This document shows, piece by piece, positions 25,558 to 34,040 of a stretch of DNA of 64,000 nt. The translations under genes were made by a program, and so were the position numbers. How positions within the stretch are numbered: position 1 is the stretch's first letter; each line of letters opens with the position of its first letter. Below the pieces are notes generated by a model, which worked only from the letters and a program-made list of their open reading frames with translations, was not told where the DNA came from and searched no databases. Location of the stretch: assembly GCA_039984955.1 (NCBI GenBank), contig JBDWTN010000007.1, positions 2,116,501 to 2,180,500 on the forward strand, given 5' to 3'. The DNA is from Marinobacter alexandrii (GTDB taxonomy: Bacteria; Bacteroidota; Bacteroidia; Cytophagales; Cyclobacteriaceae).

Positions 25558-28314
25558 ATGAAGAAACTCACTCTACTTTTTACTTTAGCTCCGCTTCTTA
25601 TATCAGCACAATCCAAAAAAGAATTGGACCATGATGCTTACAACATCTGGAGAAATACGAATAGGGAATTGGTAAGTAATGATGGAAATCATATCGTCTA
25701 CACATTGGAGCCAAACGGATATGGAAACGAATCTTTGATGTTACATCAATTTAATGGGAATCTGATTCTAGAACATGACCGGTCTTACAACCCATCCTTT
25801 ACAAATAACTCTGAATACCTCATATTCAAAATTTCGCCTGATTTTGATGAGCTGAGGGATTTAAAGAGGAGGAAGACTAAGGAGAAAGATCTACCAAAAG
25901 ATACTTTGGCTGTCTATTCCTTAGCTTCAAAAAATATCGAGAAAATCTCTGGGTTAAAATCTTTTAAGGTTCCTAAAAAATGGGATGATTATATCGTGTA
26001 CCTCTATGAACCTGAAGCAGATACAGCTAAAAAGAAGGAAAAGAAACGAAGTAAGAAAAATGGATATGATCTGGTTATAAAGAATTTGAAAGATAAGTCG
26101 GAACATGCTTTTTCATACGTGTTGGATTATACCATTGGGGAAGAAGGTGCATCGCTTACATTGACTACTACTGGAAACGATAGTACGGTATTACCTGGAG
26201 TTTACGTCTTTGATTTTGATAACAAATCTTTCAATCCAATTTTTAGATCAAAAGGAGAATATTCACAACTAGTGTGGGATAAGAAAGGAACCCAGCTTTC
26301 ATTTATCTCTGATACAGATACCACAAAAACATTAAAAAGAAATTTTCATTTACACTACTACAAGACGGAATGGGATAGTAGTAAGACAGTAGCTAACAAC
26401 GAAACATTAGACAATCTAATCGTCAATAACGATTTCAAATCTTACTTCTCTGAATCAGGTAAGCGATTGTTCTTTGAGGTCAAAGAATTTCCAATACTCC
26501 AGGATACATCTTTGCTCGATGATGAGATAGTGAATGTAGAAGTGTGGAATTATAAAGATCAGAGACTTTTTACCCAGCAGGAAAATCAAAAGAAGAACGA
26601 TCTTAAGTTTGGCTACCTAAGCTATTACGATGTTGAAAAAGATAGACCGATTCAACTTGGAGGAGAAGACTACTCCAGAGTGACAGTAAGTGATGAAGGT
26701 GATGGTACGGCAGCCTTAGCCTTAAGCGACTATGACTATCGCCAATTACGAACATGGGAAGGGTATACATTAAACGATTTATATAAAATCGATCTCTCAA
26801 CAGGGAATAAAACAAAGATTGAAGAAGGCATTCGAGGCTTTGTATCCCTTTCACCCAAAGGGGAATATGCTTATTGGTATAATAACAGTGATTCAGCATG
26901 GTTTACATACTCATTTAAAGAGGATAAAACTCGACAAATCACGACGAATGAGAGCGTTCCTTTTTTCAATGAAATTCATGATACACCGTCTGATCCAAGG
27001 CCTTATGGCGCAATGAGCTGGACCGAGAATGATGATCGAATATTGCTTTACGATCGATATGATATTTGGGAGGTAGATCCAAGCAAGAAAGCTGCACCTA
27101 AGCGTATTACCCCGAATGGAAGAGGAGAAAAATTGACTTATCGATATGTTCGATTAGATAGCGAAGAAAGGTTTATCAAGAAGAATCAGCAACTTTTGTT
27201 GTCAGGGTTCTATGAAACAGATAAGAGTGAAGCTCTTTTTTCCTATGTATATGGTAAGAATAATCCCAAGAAACTTATTTCAGGAGATTACCAATACGGG
27301 TCATTTGAAAAAGCGAGGGACAGCAAAAACCTTATTTTCACGAAAGAGAACTTTCAGACGTTCCCGGATTTATTAGCTACTGATATCTCGTTTAGAGATA
27401 TTAAAAAAATCAGCGATATCAACCCTCAGCAAAAAGACTATAAATGGGGAACCATTGAGTTAATCTATTGGAATTCGCTGGACGGTCAAAAAATGGAAGG
27501 AATGTTAGTAAAACCAGAAGGTTTTGATCCGACTAAGAAATACCCAATGATTGTTAATTTCTATGAAAAGAGTTCGAACGGACTAAATAGACATAGAGAT
27601 CCATTTCCTGGAAGATCGACGATTACTTATAGTTTTTATGCCTCTAGAGGTTATCTGATTTTCAACCCAAATGTTAATTACAAGACTGGATATCCAGGAG
27701 AAGATGCATTTAACTGCGTTATTCCAGGAGTGACATCACTAATAGAAAAAGGATTTGTAGATGAAGAAAATATAGGAGTACAGGGGCATAGCTGGGGAGG
27801 TTATCAAATTGCTCATTTGATCAATGAGACTAATATTTTTAAGTGTGCAGAGTCTGGTGCTCCGGTTGTTAATATGATTTCTGCCTATGGAGGAATACGG
27901 TGGGGTTCTGGTTTGAGTAGAATGTTTCAGTATGAGCGAACGCAGAGTAGAATTGGAGGAACTCTTTGGGAGTACCCACTTAGGTATATCGAAAACTCGC
28001 CAATTTTTTATGTCGATAAAGTTAAAACGCCTGTATTGATTATGCATAATGATGAGGACGGTGCTGTGCCTTGGTATCAGGGAATTGAATACTTTGGCGC
28101 CCTACGTCGGTTGGGGAAACCAGCCTGGATGTTAAATTATAGAGGAGAGCCACATTGGCCAGTGAAAGTCCAGAATCGAATTGATTTTAATATTCGTTTA
28201 GCTCAGTTCTTTGACTACTATCTCAAAGGTCAGTCAATGCCTAAATGGATGCGGGATGGAGTTCCTGCTACCGAATTAGGAATCAATCAAGGATATGAAC
28301 TAATCAAAGACTGA
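25558..28314 (+). CDS. S9 family peptidase (prolyl oligopeptidase superfamily)
   Basis: 918 residues. A signal peptide at 1-18 (LLFTLAPLLISAQ) shows export. A seven- or eight-bladed beta-propeller spans about 30-640 and gates access. The C-terminal alpha/beta hydrolase domain carries the nucleophile Ser745 in GHSWGGY, the acid Asp834 in HNDEDGAVP and His866 in EPHWPV. It should cut short peptides after Pro, Ala or other small residues in the periplasm or outside. It is larger than typical DPP4-like members but normal for Bacteroidota dipeptidyl-aminopeptidase-type proteins. A terminator follows at 28346. Confidence 0.93.
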   Translation: MKKLTLLFTLAPLLISAQSKKELDHDAYNIWRNTNRELVSNDGNHIVYTLEPNGYGNESLMLHQFNGNLILEHDRSYNPSFTNNSEYLIFKISPDFDELRDLKRRKTKEKDLPKDTLAVYSLASKNIEKISGLKSFKVPKKWDDYIVYLYEPEADTAKKKEKKRSKKNGYDLVIKNLKDKSEHAFSYVLDYTIGEEGASLTLTTTGNDSTVLPGVYVFDFDNKSFNPIFRSKGEYSQLVWDKKGTQLSFISDTDTTKTLKRNFHLHYYKTEWDSSKTVANNETLDNLIVNNDFKSYFSESGKRLFFEVKEFPILQDTSLLDDEIVNVEVWNYKDQRLFTQQENQKKNDLKFGYLSYYDVEKDRPIQLGGEDYSRVTVSDEGDGTAALALSDYDYRQLRTWEGYTLNDLYKIDLSTGNKTKIEEGIRGFVSLSPKGEYAYWYNNSDSAWFTYSFKEDKTRQITTNESVPFFNEIHDTPSDPRPYGAMSWTENDDRILLYDRYDIWEVDPSKKAAPKRITPNGRGEKLTYRYVRLDSEERFIKKNQQLLLSGFYETDKSEALFSYVYGKNNPKKLISGDYQYGSFEKARDSKNLIFTKENFQTFPDLLATDISFRDIKKISDINPQQKDYKWGTIELIYWNSLDGQKMEGMLVKPEGFDPTKKYPMIVNFYEKSSNGLNRHRDPFPGRSTITYSFYASRGYLIFNPNVNYKTGYPGEDAFNCVIPGVTSLIEKGFVDEENIGVQGHSWGGYQIAHLINETNIFKCAESGAPVVNMISAYGGIRWGSGLSRMFQYERTQSRIGGTLWEYPLRYIENSPIFYVDKVKTPVLIMHNDEDGAVPWYQGIEYFGALRRLGKPAWMLNYRGEPHWPVKVQNRIDFNIRLAQFFDYYLKGQSMPKWMRDGVPATELGINQGYELIKD

Positions 28315-28345
28315 TAATCTAAGATAATTTTTTATGAGTTTAACC

Positions 28346-28378
28346 AAACATGAGATCAGCTAAAATCTCATGTTTTTC
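28346..28378 (+). terminator. Rho-independent terminator of the S9 peptidase gene
   Basis: An 11-bp perfect stem (28346-28356 and 28365-28375) with an 8-nt loop, followed by a T tract on the plus strand. It lies 32 bp after the S9 stop codon and abuts the convergent gene's 3' end. Confidence 0.85.
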
Positions 28379-28381
28379 TTG

Positions 28382-29041
28382 TTAGCTTTTTATATCCCCT
28401 CCACCAAATAGAACTAACCCCTTTATGTGGACAGTTGCTACTGGTGTTTCGCTGATTTTTTGACGTGAATCACTAAATCCACCAAATACAGCAGTTGCAT
28501 TCATGTTTATTTTCCAATCTTCAGGGACTTGTATTTCTACTCCGCCAAACATGCAAAAAACTTCAATTACGGCACCATCTACTGCTTTCGAACCTCTTAA
28601 ATCAATCTCCGAACCACCAAAAATATTAGTGACTTTTCCTCCTTGTAAAGCCTCAGAAACATATTTCTTTTCAGTTCCTCCAAAAACAGCAATGTCATCA
28701 AAATAATTGTCTAAGTTCTCCGAAATGTTTTTAGGGCGTGATCTTCTTCTGAGAATAATGAAAAAGCCTACGATAATTAAGATGACAGGCCAAAATGTTC
28801 GAATACTTATGATTCTGAAATAGTGTAAATAAAAAATCGTGGCTAACCCAAAGAAAATAACAGCAGCTCTACTATTCCCTGAAAGTAAGTTTACCACCCC
28901 TATGGCTACAAAAATAGCTGGCCAGGAAAATAGGTAATAGGGGAGGTCAATATCGAATCCTAGATTGTCTAACAGGAAAATGCAGCCTATTGAGACAAAT
29001 ATAAAACCAATAATGGCACGTTTAGGACTTGAAGAAGCCAT
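28382..29041 (-). CDS. LiaF-like / DUF5668 membrane protein
   Basis: 219 residues. Four hydrophobic segments in the first half (about 10-105) match the DUF5668 LiaI-LiaF-like N-terminal region. The C-terminal half is a repeating beta structure with FGGxE-type turns (AVFGGTEKKY, IFGGSEIDL, MFGGVEIQVP, AVFGGF), the LiaF/DUF2154 right-handed beta pattern. In Firmicutes LiaF damps a cell-envelope stress sensor. No such sensor is adjacent here. The ATG at 29041 is preferred to the TTG at 29065. Convergent with the S9 gene. Confidence 0.87.
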   Translation of the reverse strand: MASSSPKRAIIGFIFVSIGCIFLLDNLGFDIDLPYYLFSWPAIFVAIGVVNLLSGNSRAAVIFFGLATIFYLHYFRIISIRTFWPVILIIVGFFIILRRRSRPKNISENLDNYFDDIAVFGGTEKKYVSEALQGGKVTNIFGGSEIDLRGSKAVDGAVIEVFCMFGGVEIQVPEDWKINMNATAVFGGFSDSRQKISETPVATVHIKGLVLFGGGDIKS

Positions 29042-29095
29042 GATACTTTCTTTAAAATGGGACAAAAGCTCACGGGAAATTAAGTCTTTTTTGCA

Positions 29096-29683
29096 TCAAT
29101 TAAACCATCCAAAAAGTAAGGAAAGACCAAAGGTAGGGCCGTCAAAATCTGAGGTGTCGAAATAGATGTTGTCAACACCAATCGTTTTTTGATAACCAAC
29201 TCCGGCATTGATCTTAAACCAATAGGCAATGTTTGCTTCCCCGAATATTTGTGGATTGAAAATAAAAACGTCATCATCGTTTACTTCCCCATTAGTTGCC
29301 AGGGATTTGGTAGTTATGCTGCCCCAACCAAGCTTAGTCTCTACTCCAAAATGGAGCAAGTCGTCAGGCTTTATGTTATATCCTAGCCAAAATCCTCCAT
29401 GACCAAAACTAGATGAGTAACCTGTTCCATCAATTTCAGATTCTTTGTTTCCTGTTAATCCCAGACCGTAACCTCCAATAAAGAAGGTGTTGTCAAAAAG
29501 AACAGCACCACCTCCACCAGTAAGTGTTGATAGATCACCATCTATTGGAGTAAATGAAAATAGTACTCCACCAAATCCGGAAATTTCTTCGGGATCATTT
29601 CCAATAAGCGTCTTTGGACGATTATTTTGGCTAAAAGAGGTTCCTGCGGTGACAATAAGAAGAATAAATAAAGTCCTTTTCAT
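29096..29683 (-). CDS. Outer-membrane beta-barrel-like protein
   Basis: 195 residues. A signal peptide at 1-18 (LFILLIVTAGTSFSQ) precedes a mature part of Gly-rich and aromatic strands such as NTFFIGGYGLGLTG, GHGGFWLGYNIKP and LLFGWFN at the end. This is consistent with a small eight- or ten-strand outer-membrane barrel, but no named family is recognised. It is co-directional with the LiaF-like gene with a 54-bp gap. The gap upstream, 29684-29899, holds no clear promoter. Confidence 0.68.
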   Translation of the reverse strand: MKRTLFILLIVTAGTSFSQNNRPKTLIGNDPEEISGFGGVLFSFTPIDGDLSTLTGGGGAVLFDNTFFIGGYGLGLTGNKESEIDGTGYSSSFGHGGFWLGYNIKPDDLLHFGVETKLGWGSITTKSLATNGEVNDDDVFIFNPQIFGEANIAYWFKINAGVGYQKTIGVDNIYFDTSDFDGPTFGLSLLFGWFN

Positions 29684-29899
29684 GATTCTATGTGTTTTTG
29701 AGTTTTGAAATTATGTGGTCAAATCATTTCAAGGACATAAAAAAAGATGGAATGTTTCCTTATAGCGATGGTCTGTGGAATTTTAATGACAGACAAAATG
29801 ACATTTAGATGAAAACTAATCAGCCATTGTGGCTCGTTTATTAACTATGTGTATTTTGGAATAAGATTTGAACAATGTTGAATTATTAATAGAGACGAA

Positions 29900-30274
29900 A
29901 TGAGAGTAGACAGAGGTGCAACAAAAAAAATTGCTCAAATAGCAAATATTGTAAACTCGATAAACGGAGGAGCAATTTTTCCAACATTTAAAACGGTTAC
30001 TGAAAAAGATCACTACCGACTGGAAGTAAGTATCCCTTCAATTGAGCCAGATGACATCAAGGTTGAAGTGAATGGAAGTGACTTGATTGTTTTTCAAAAT
30101 ATACAAGTCAATGGATACACACTTCCCAATGTGTTGGGTTCGGTCAAGATTGCCTCAGATGTTGAGTTGGAAAATATATCTGCTGAATTTGAAGGTGAGC
30201 TTTTAATTGTCATCATGCCTTTTAGCGAAATGTCAGGAGGATTTCAAAAAGAAATAGATATCCAAAGGCATTAA
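29900..30274 (+). CDS. Hsp20 / alpha-crystallin family small heat-shock protein
   Basis: 124 residues. The alpha-crystallin domain lies at about 35-118: HYRLEVSIPSIEPDDIKVEVNGSDLIVF, then IASDVELENISAEFEGELLIVIMP. The last part contains the ELLIVIMP strand equivalent to the family's GVLTIxxP motif. It would hold unfolding proteins in the cytoplasm in an ATP-independent manner. The N-terminal arm is short, and no I-x-I motif is evident at the C-terminus. No obvious heat-shock promoter element is visible in the 216-bp upstream gap. Confidence 0.88.
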   Translation: MRVDRGATKKIAQIANIVNSINGGAIFPTFKTVTEKDHYRLEVSIPSIEPDDIKVEVNGSDLIVFQNIQVNGYTLPNVLGSVKIASDVELENISAEFEGELLIVIMPFSEMSGGFQKEIDIQRH

Positions 30275-30337
30275 AACCCTTCCATGAATTTATCAAAATC
30301 CAAGGAAGAGCAATCCAATTTGATTCAATGATCTAGC

Positions 30338-32971
30338 CTATTCGTCATGTAATGTGTCTGCTGGGTTTAATCGTGCTGTTTTGAATGTATGAAATGCAAC
30401 CGTAACCACCGCAATAAGAATGATGGTAATAGCTGGAATAGCAAAAACCATGACACCCAATGATATTCTGTTGTCAAAACTATCTAGCCAATTTTGGAGA
30501 AGCCACCAACTTATAGGAGCGGCAATTAGAATAGAAATTGCTACTAGTTTCACAAAATCCCCGGTCAATAATACTAGCAGCTGCTGCATAGAGGCGCCTA
30601 GCACTTTTCTTACGCCAACTTCTTTCGATCGGAGACTCGTTATAAAAGAGGCCAATCCAAACAATCCAAGGCATGCTACAAGAATGGCAAGAACAGCAAA
30701 AAGACCGAATATTGATCCAAACTTCACCTCTGATTCATATTGTTCATTGTAATAATCATCCAGAAAGAAGAAATCAAAAATTTTGTTTCCGAAAGCCGCC
30801 TCCCAATCTGCCTGTATTTGATCTACTGATTCCCTCATGTTCTCAGTATTGATATTTACAGAATAGTAACCATTTGGGGTTTCCATGTATCGAAAGATCA
30901 TGGCATCATATGCTTGCTTAGGAGATTCATGACGATAGTTTTTTACAACTCCAACTATATTGAACGTATCACCCCAGAAAAATATCTTTTTGTTCAGTGC
31001 TTCTTCAATTTCTCGAAAGCCGAGTTTTGCGACAGCCTCCTCATTAAAGAGTACATTTTCATGCTCCGCTCCGAAACTCTGATCGAACTTACGACCCGCA
31101 ATTACTTCCAGTCCGTAAAAATCCATGAATTGATCATCAGCTCCTAACACACGATACTGATTGCTTTCAGCATCTGTTTGCGTAATTAGCCGAATACCTC
31201 CGGCGTTCCAATCGGCTGATCTGCCGGGAACAGCTGTAGATCTGGTCTGTCCTTTAATTGATGAATTGTTACTTAATCTGTTCTTGAAAATAGGATCCTT
31301 AATATTGCGCACAGAATCGCTCCTAAAATTTGGAGACCTGATTATCATATTTTGATCAATATTTACCCCAAGGTCTTGTGCCTGCAAGTAATCCATTTGC
31401 TTATAAACAGCGAAAGTGCCTGTGATTAATACAACAGAGGCTAAAAACTGAAATGTTACCAGGCTTTTTCTAAGGATGTTGCCACTAGAACTTGCTGCAA
31501 AACGACCCTTCAACACAGCAATGGGTTTAAAATTAGAAAGCACAAATGCTGGATAGAATCCTGACAAAAGGATACCCAAAAAGAATATGGCAGTTAAGCC
31601 AATCCAGAAAAACGGAGCATCAGGCCAGGAATAGGCACTACTATTTCCTACAAAGTTGTTAAATGCAGGAAAAACTAAGAAAACAATAAGCGCAGCAAGA
31701 GAGAATGCGATAAGGTTAATAAAAAAAGATTCAAACATGAATTGCCCAATGAGATGAGATCTATAGCTGCCCATAACTTTTCTAATGCCTACTTCTTTAG
31801 CTCTGCTTAGTGACCGAGCGGTGGTCAGGTTTATGTAGTTGATCCAAGCGATAAACAACACAAACATCCCTATGATGAGCAGAAAATATGTTGTCGTTTC
31901 GTCACCAGTGGGTTTAATCTCAGCGCGGTAATTGGAAATGAGGTGAATCTTTGTCAAAGGCTGAAGCACAAACTCTATCCCTGCATTAAACTGTTCCATT
32001 TCTTCCCCTACCTTCTCTTGAATCATTTGATCAAACTTGGAAGAAAACTCCTCAGGATCTGTCCCATCTTGTAGCACAACATAGTTCAAGAACCCATCCC
32101 AATTCCATTCAGTTCTGGCTTCCTCACTTGACAATGCTATGTAGGTATCAAAGGAGTACAGGAGATCGAAGTTCATGTGAGAACGTTTAGGAAAATCCTT
32201 GTAAACACCAGTAACTAAAAAATCTCTATGATCGTTTTGTAAAATCGTTTTACCAACGGGGTTTTCATCACCGAATATTTTTTTCGCTAAAGACTCACTT
32301 AAAACCACTTTGTAAAGCCCTTTAAGAACCAAACTATCTACTCCCTGTATAAGTGGAATGGAGAATACTTGAAAGAAGTTTTCTCTTGCATAATATGGAG
32401 ATTCCAATTCGAAATACTTGTTTTCATAAGAAATACCCACACCGCTACCATGTAAATTGACAAAATCGACCACCTCTGGAAAATTCTCGTGAAGATGATA
32501 TCCAGCTCCTGCAGCTCCTGCAGCCCATTGAGTTGTCAATTCTCCAGCATTATATCTATTGGTTTGAACACGATAGATGTTCTCTTTATTCTCATGAAAA
32601 TCATCGTACGTAAGCTCATGATACACATATTGTAATATCATAAAGCCAGCCGCCATACCGATTGCTAAACCGAAAATGTTGATGGAAGCATAAAATTTAT
32701 TTTTGGTGAGATTTCGGATTGTTGCAGTGAAATAGTTCTTAAACATCGCTTCAAAATTTGAGTATTTCTTTCTTTTTTTAAATCGGGATCTGAGAAATCC
32801 TAAGGACTGGAAGAGGTAGATCCATTTTGCTATTCTCTTTCCCTTTAAAGATTGGTTTTCGTAGTATCGTTCTTCCAGGTCGCCTTGGATACTTTCCAAC
32901 AGATAGGGTTCGCAAAATCGCTCAAGGAATTTGTTAGCTTTCTGTACTATCCAAGGGTCTTTTCTATGCAT
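30338..32971 (-). CDS. FtsX-like ABC transporter permease with prefix domain
   Basis: 877 residues. A roughly 75-residue N-terminal permease-prefix region (CEPYLLESIQGDLEERY) precedes the first membrane helix at about 95-115. A MacB-type periplasmic domain follows, then three helices (about 375-490) with RAKEVGIRKVMGS. A second periplasmic domain and a final helical set ending with RSKEVGVRKVLGAS complete the duplicated FtsX layout. These MacB-like permeases work with an ATPase for lipoprotein, peptide or toxin export, or for mechanotransmission. No ATPase gene is adjacent. The start overlaps padR by 8 bp, so the pair is translationally coupled and PadR probably regulates it. Confidence 0.93.
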   Translation of the reverse strand: MHRKDPWIVQKANKFLERFCEPYLLESIQGDLEERYYENQSLKGKRIAKWIYLFQSLGFLRSRFKKRKKYSNFEAMFKNYFTATIRNLTKNKFYASINIFGLAIGMAAGFMILQYVYHELTYDDFHENKENIYRVQTNRYNAGELTTQWAAGAAGAGYHLHENFPEVVDFVNLHGSGVGISYENKYFELESPYYARENFFQVFSIPLIQGVDSLVLKGLYKVVLSESLAKKIFGDENPVGKTILQNDHRDFLVTGVYKDFPKRSHMNFDLLYSFDTYIALSSEEARTEWNWDGFLNYVVLQDGTDPEEFSSKFDQMIQEKVGEEMEQFNAGIEFVLQPLTKIHLISNYRAEIKPTGDETTTYFLLIIGMFVLFIAWINYINLTTARSLSRAKEVGIRKVMGSYRSHLIGQFMFESFFINLIAFSLAALIVFLVFPAFNNFVGNSSAYSWPDAPFFWIGLTAIFFLGILLSGFYPAFVLSNFKPIAVLKGRFAASSSGNILRKSLVTFQFLASVVLITGTFAVYKQMDYLQAQDLGVNIDQNMIIRSPNFRSDSVRNIKDPIFKNRLSNNSSIKGQTRSTAVPGRSADWNAGGIRLITQTDAESNQYRVLGADDQFMDFYGLEVIAGRKFDQSFGAEHENVLFNEEAVAKLGFREIEEALNKKIFFWGDTFNIVGVVKNYRHESPKQAYDAMIFRYMETPNGYYSVNINTENMRESVDQIQADWEAAFGNKIFDFFFLDDYYNEQYESEVKFGSIFGLFAVLAILVACLGLFGLASFITSLRSKEVGVRKVLGASMQQLLVLLTGDFVKLVAISILIAAPISWWLLQNWLDSFDNRISLGVMVFAIPAITIILIAVVTVAFHTFKTARLNPADTLHDE

Positions 32972-33296
32972 TTCCTAATGCTACTTTTGGTATGGAGTCC
33001 CACATGTTATTTCTCATTTTCCTCATTTTAGTGATAGTAGCTTCACCGGATGAGGTCAAAGTGAAGAGGCGTTTTCTCCTGCCACCACGTTCTGGTGTAG
33101 CACCTCCATACCTAGCGCTAATGAACCCTTTATCCTCAAGTCTCCCAAGTACGGAGTGTACGGTGCTTATCGTGATTGATCGATTGCACCGTTCTTTAAT
33201 TTCATTTTGAATGGCAATGCCGTATGCTTCGTCATATAGAATGCCAACAGAAAGCATAATAAGTTCTTCTAACTCTCCAAGATTTGTTCCTTTCAC
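32964..33296 (-). CDS. PadR family transcriptional regulator
   Basis: 110 residues. The winged-helix PadR start NLGELEELIMLSVGILYDEAYGIAI is characteristic: the stretch around LYDEAYG is the recognition-helix lead. The wing reads GFISARYGGATPERGGRRKRLF. PadR proteins repress their own transcript and adjacent transporter genes and respond to small molecules. The start is GTG at 33296 because an in-frame stop lies close upstream. The end overlaps the permease start by 8 bp. A duplicated palindrome lies in its upstream region (33337-33420). Confidence 0.93.
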   Translation of the reverse strand: MKGTNLGELEELIMLSVGILYDEAYGIAIQNEIKERCNRSITISTVHSVLGRLEDKGFISARYGGATPERGGRRKRLFTLTSSGEATITKMRKMRNNMWDSIPKVALGNA

Positions 33297-33336
33297 AACA
33301 ACTTTACTTTAGTATTTATAATAGGTTATAACATTT

Positions 33337-33420
33337 CTTTCGATTTTGTCGAAAACGAATATAATAACAAGAAGTTTCAATTTCCAGTAATTACTTTCGA
33401 TTTTGTCGAATTCGATTATA
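33337..33420. promoter_or_regulatory. Duplicated palindromic operator-like element
   Basis: Two 27-bp direct repeats, 33337-33363 and 33394-33420, start-to-start spacing 57 bp, 24 of 27 bases identical and the first 17 identical. Each contains TTCGATTTTGTCGAA, a 5-bp inverted repeat around 5 bases (33339-33353 and 33396-33410). They lie between the divergent starts of padR (33296) and the methyltransferase gene (33444). PadR or another regulator is the likely binder, but the site does not match the classic ATGT/ACAT PadR box. Confidence 0.6.
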
Positions 33421-33443
33421 CAGATGCGTTGTAAATTGCTTTC

Positions 33444-34040
33444 ATGACTCTTCGTGAAATAAATAATCACTTTGGAGATATGGATCTTTTCTTAATGGAT
33501 TTGATCTTAAAGGGATATATAAAAGAAGATGGTAAAGTGTTGGATGTTGGATGCGGTGAAGGAAGAAATGGTCTCTACTTTATTCAGCAAGGGTATGAAT
33601 ACCACGGATGGGATACTGACAGTTCAAAACTTAAGCTCCTCAAATACCTATCAAAAAGCATTGACGGAGCTAAGGCAGACTTTAGGATTCAGGACTTGAA
33701 ATCCTCAAAAGGAGAACAGTCCTTTGATTTTATTATTTGTAGTCGTGTGCTTCATTTTGCTAAGTCGGAAACTGATTTTAGGCAGATGTGGCAAAACATC
33801 CTTTCTCTTCTAAAACCGAATGGAATTCTATATGTGAGTATGGATTCTATTGTCGACTCAACTCAAGGAAAAAAACTTAACAATGGACTAGTTGAGTTTC
33901 CAGACTCCAAGGTTCGTTTTGTACTTACTAATGATATTTATAAAGAAATAAAAAAAGGGTTCGAAGAAATCGAACCCTTAAGAACGTTAGTGCACCACAA
34001 TGAGCGAACACAAAGCTTTTTTATTTTTAGGAAAACTTAA
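33444..34040 (+). CDS. Class I SAM-dependent methyltransferase
   Basis: 198 residues. The SAM site is KVLDVGCGEGRNGLYF at about 31-46, with the acidic end of strand 2 at YHGWDTDSSKL. The later FDFIICSRVLHFAKS and LKPNGILYVSMDS segments match the Methyltransf_11/TehB type. The substrate is unknown. It is divergent from padR across the duplicated palindrome, so the two may share control. Its last codons overlap the gdhA stop by 4 bp, and its 3' coding part contains the gdhA terminator. Confidence 0.87.
   Translation: MTLREINNHFGDMDLFLMDLILKGYIKEDGKVLDVGCGEGRNGLYFIQQGYEYHGWDTDSSKLKLLKYLSKSIDGAKADFRIQDLKSSKGEQSFDFIICSRVLHFAKSETDFRQMWQNILSLLKPNGILYVSMDSIVDSTQGKKLNNGLVEFPDSKVRFVLTNDIYKEIKKGFEEIEPLRTLVHHNERTQSFFIFRKT
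33950..33979 (-). terminator. gdhA terminator embedded in methyltransferase coding sequence
   Basis: A 10-bp perfect stem (33955-33964 and 33970-33979) with a 5-nt loop. On the minus strand it is followed by a T run (33951-33956). It lies 58 bp after the gdhA stop, inside the methyltransferase reading frame. Confidence 0.8.
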
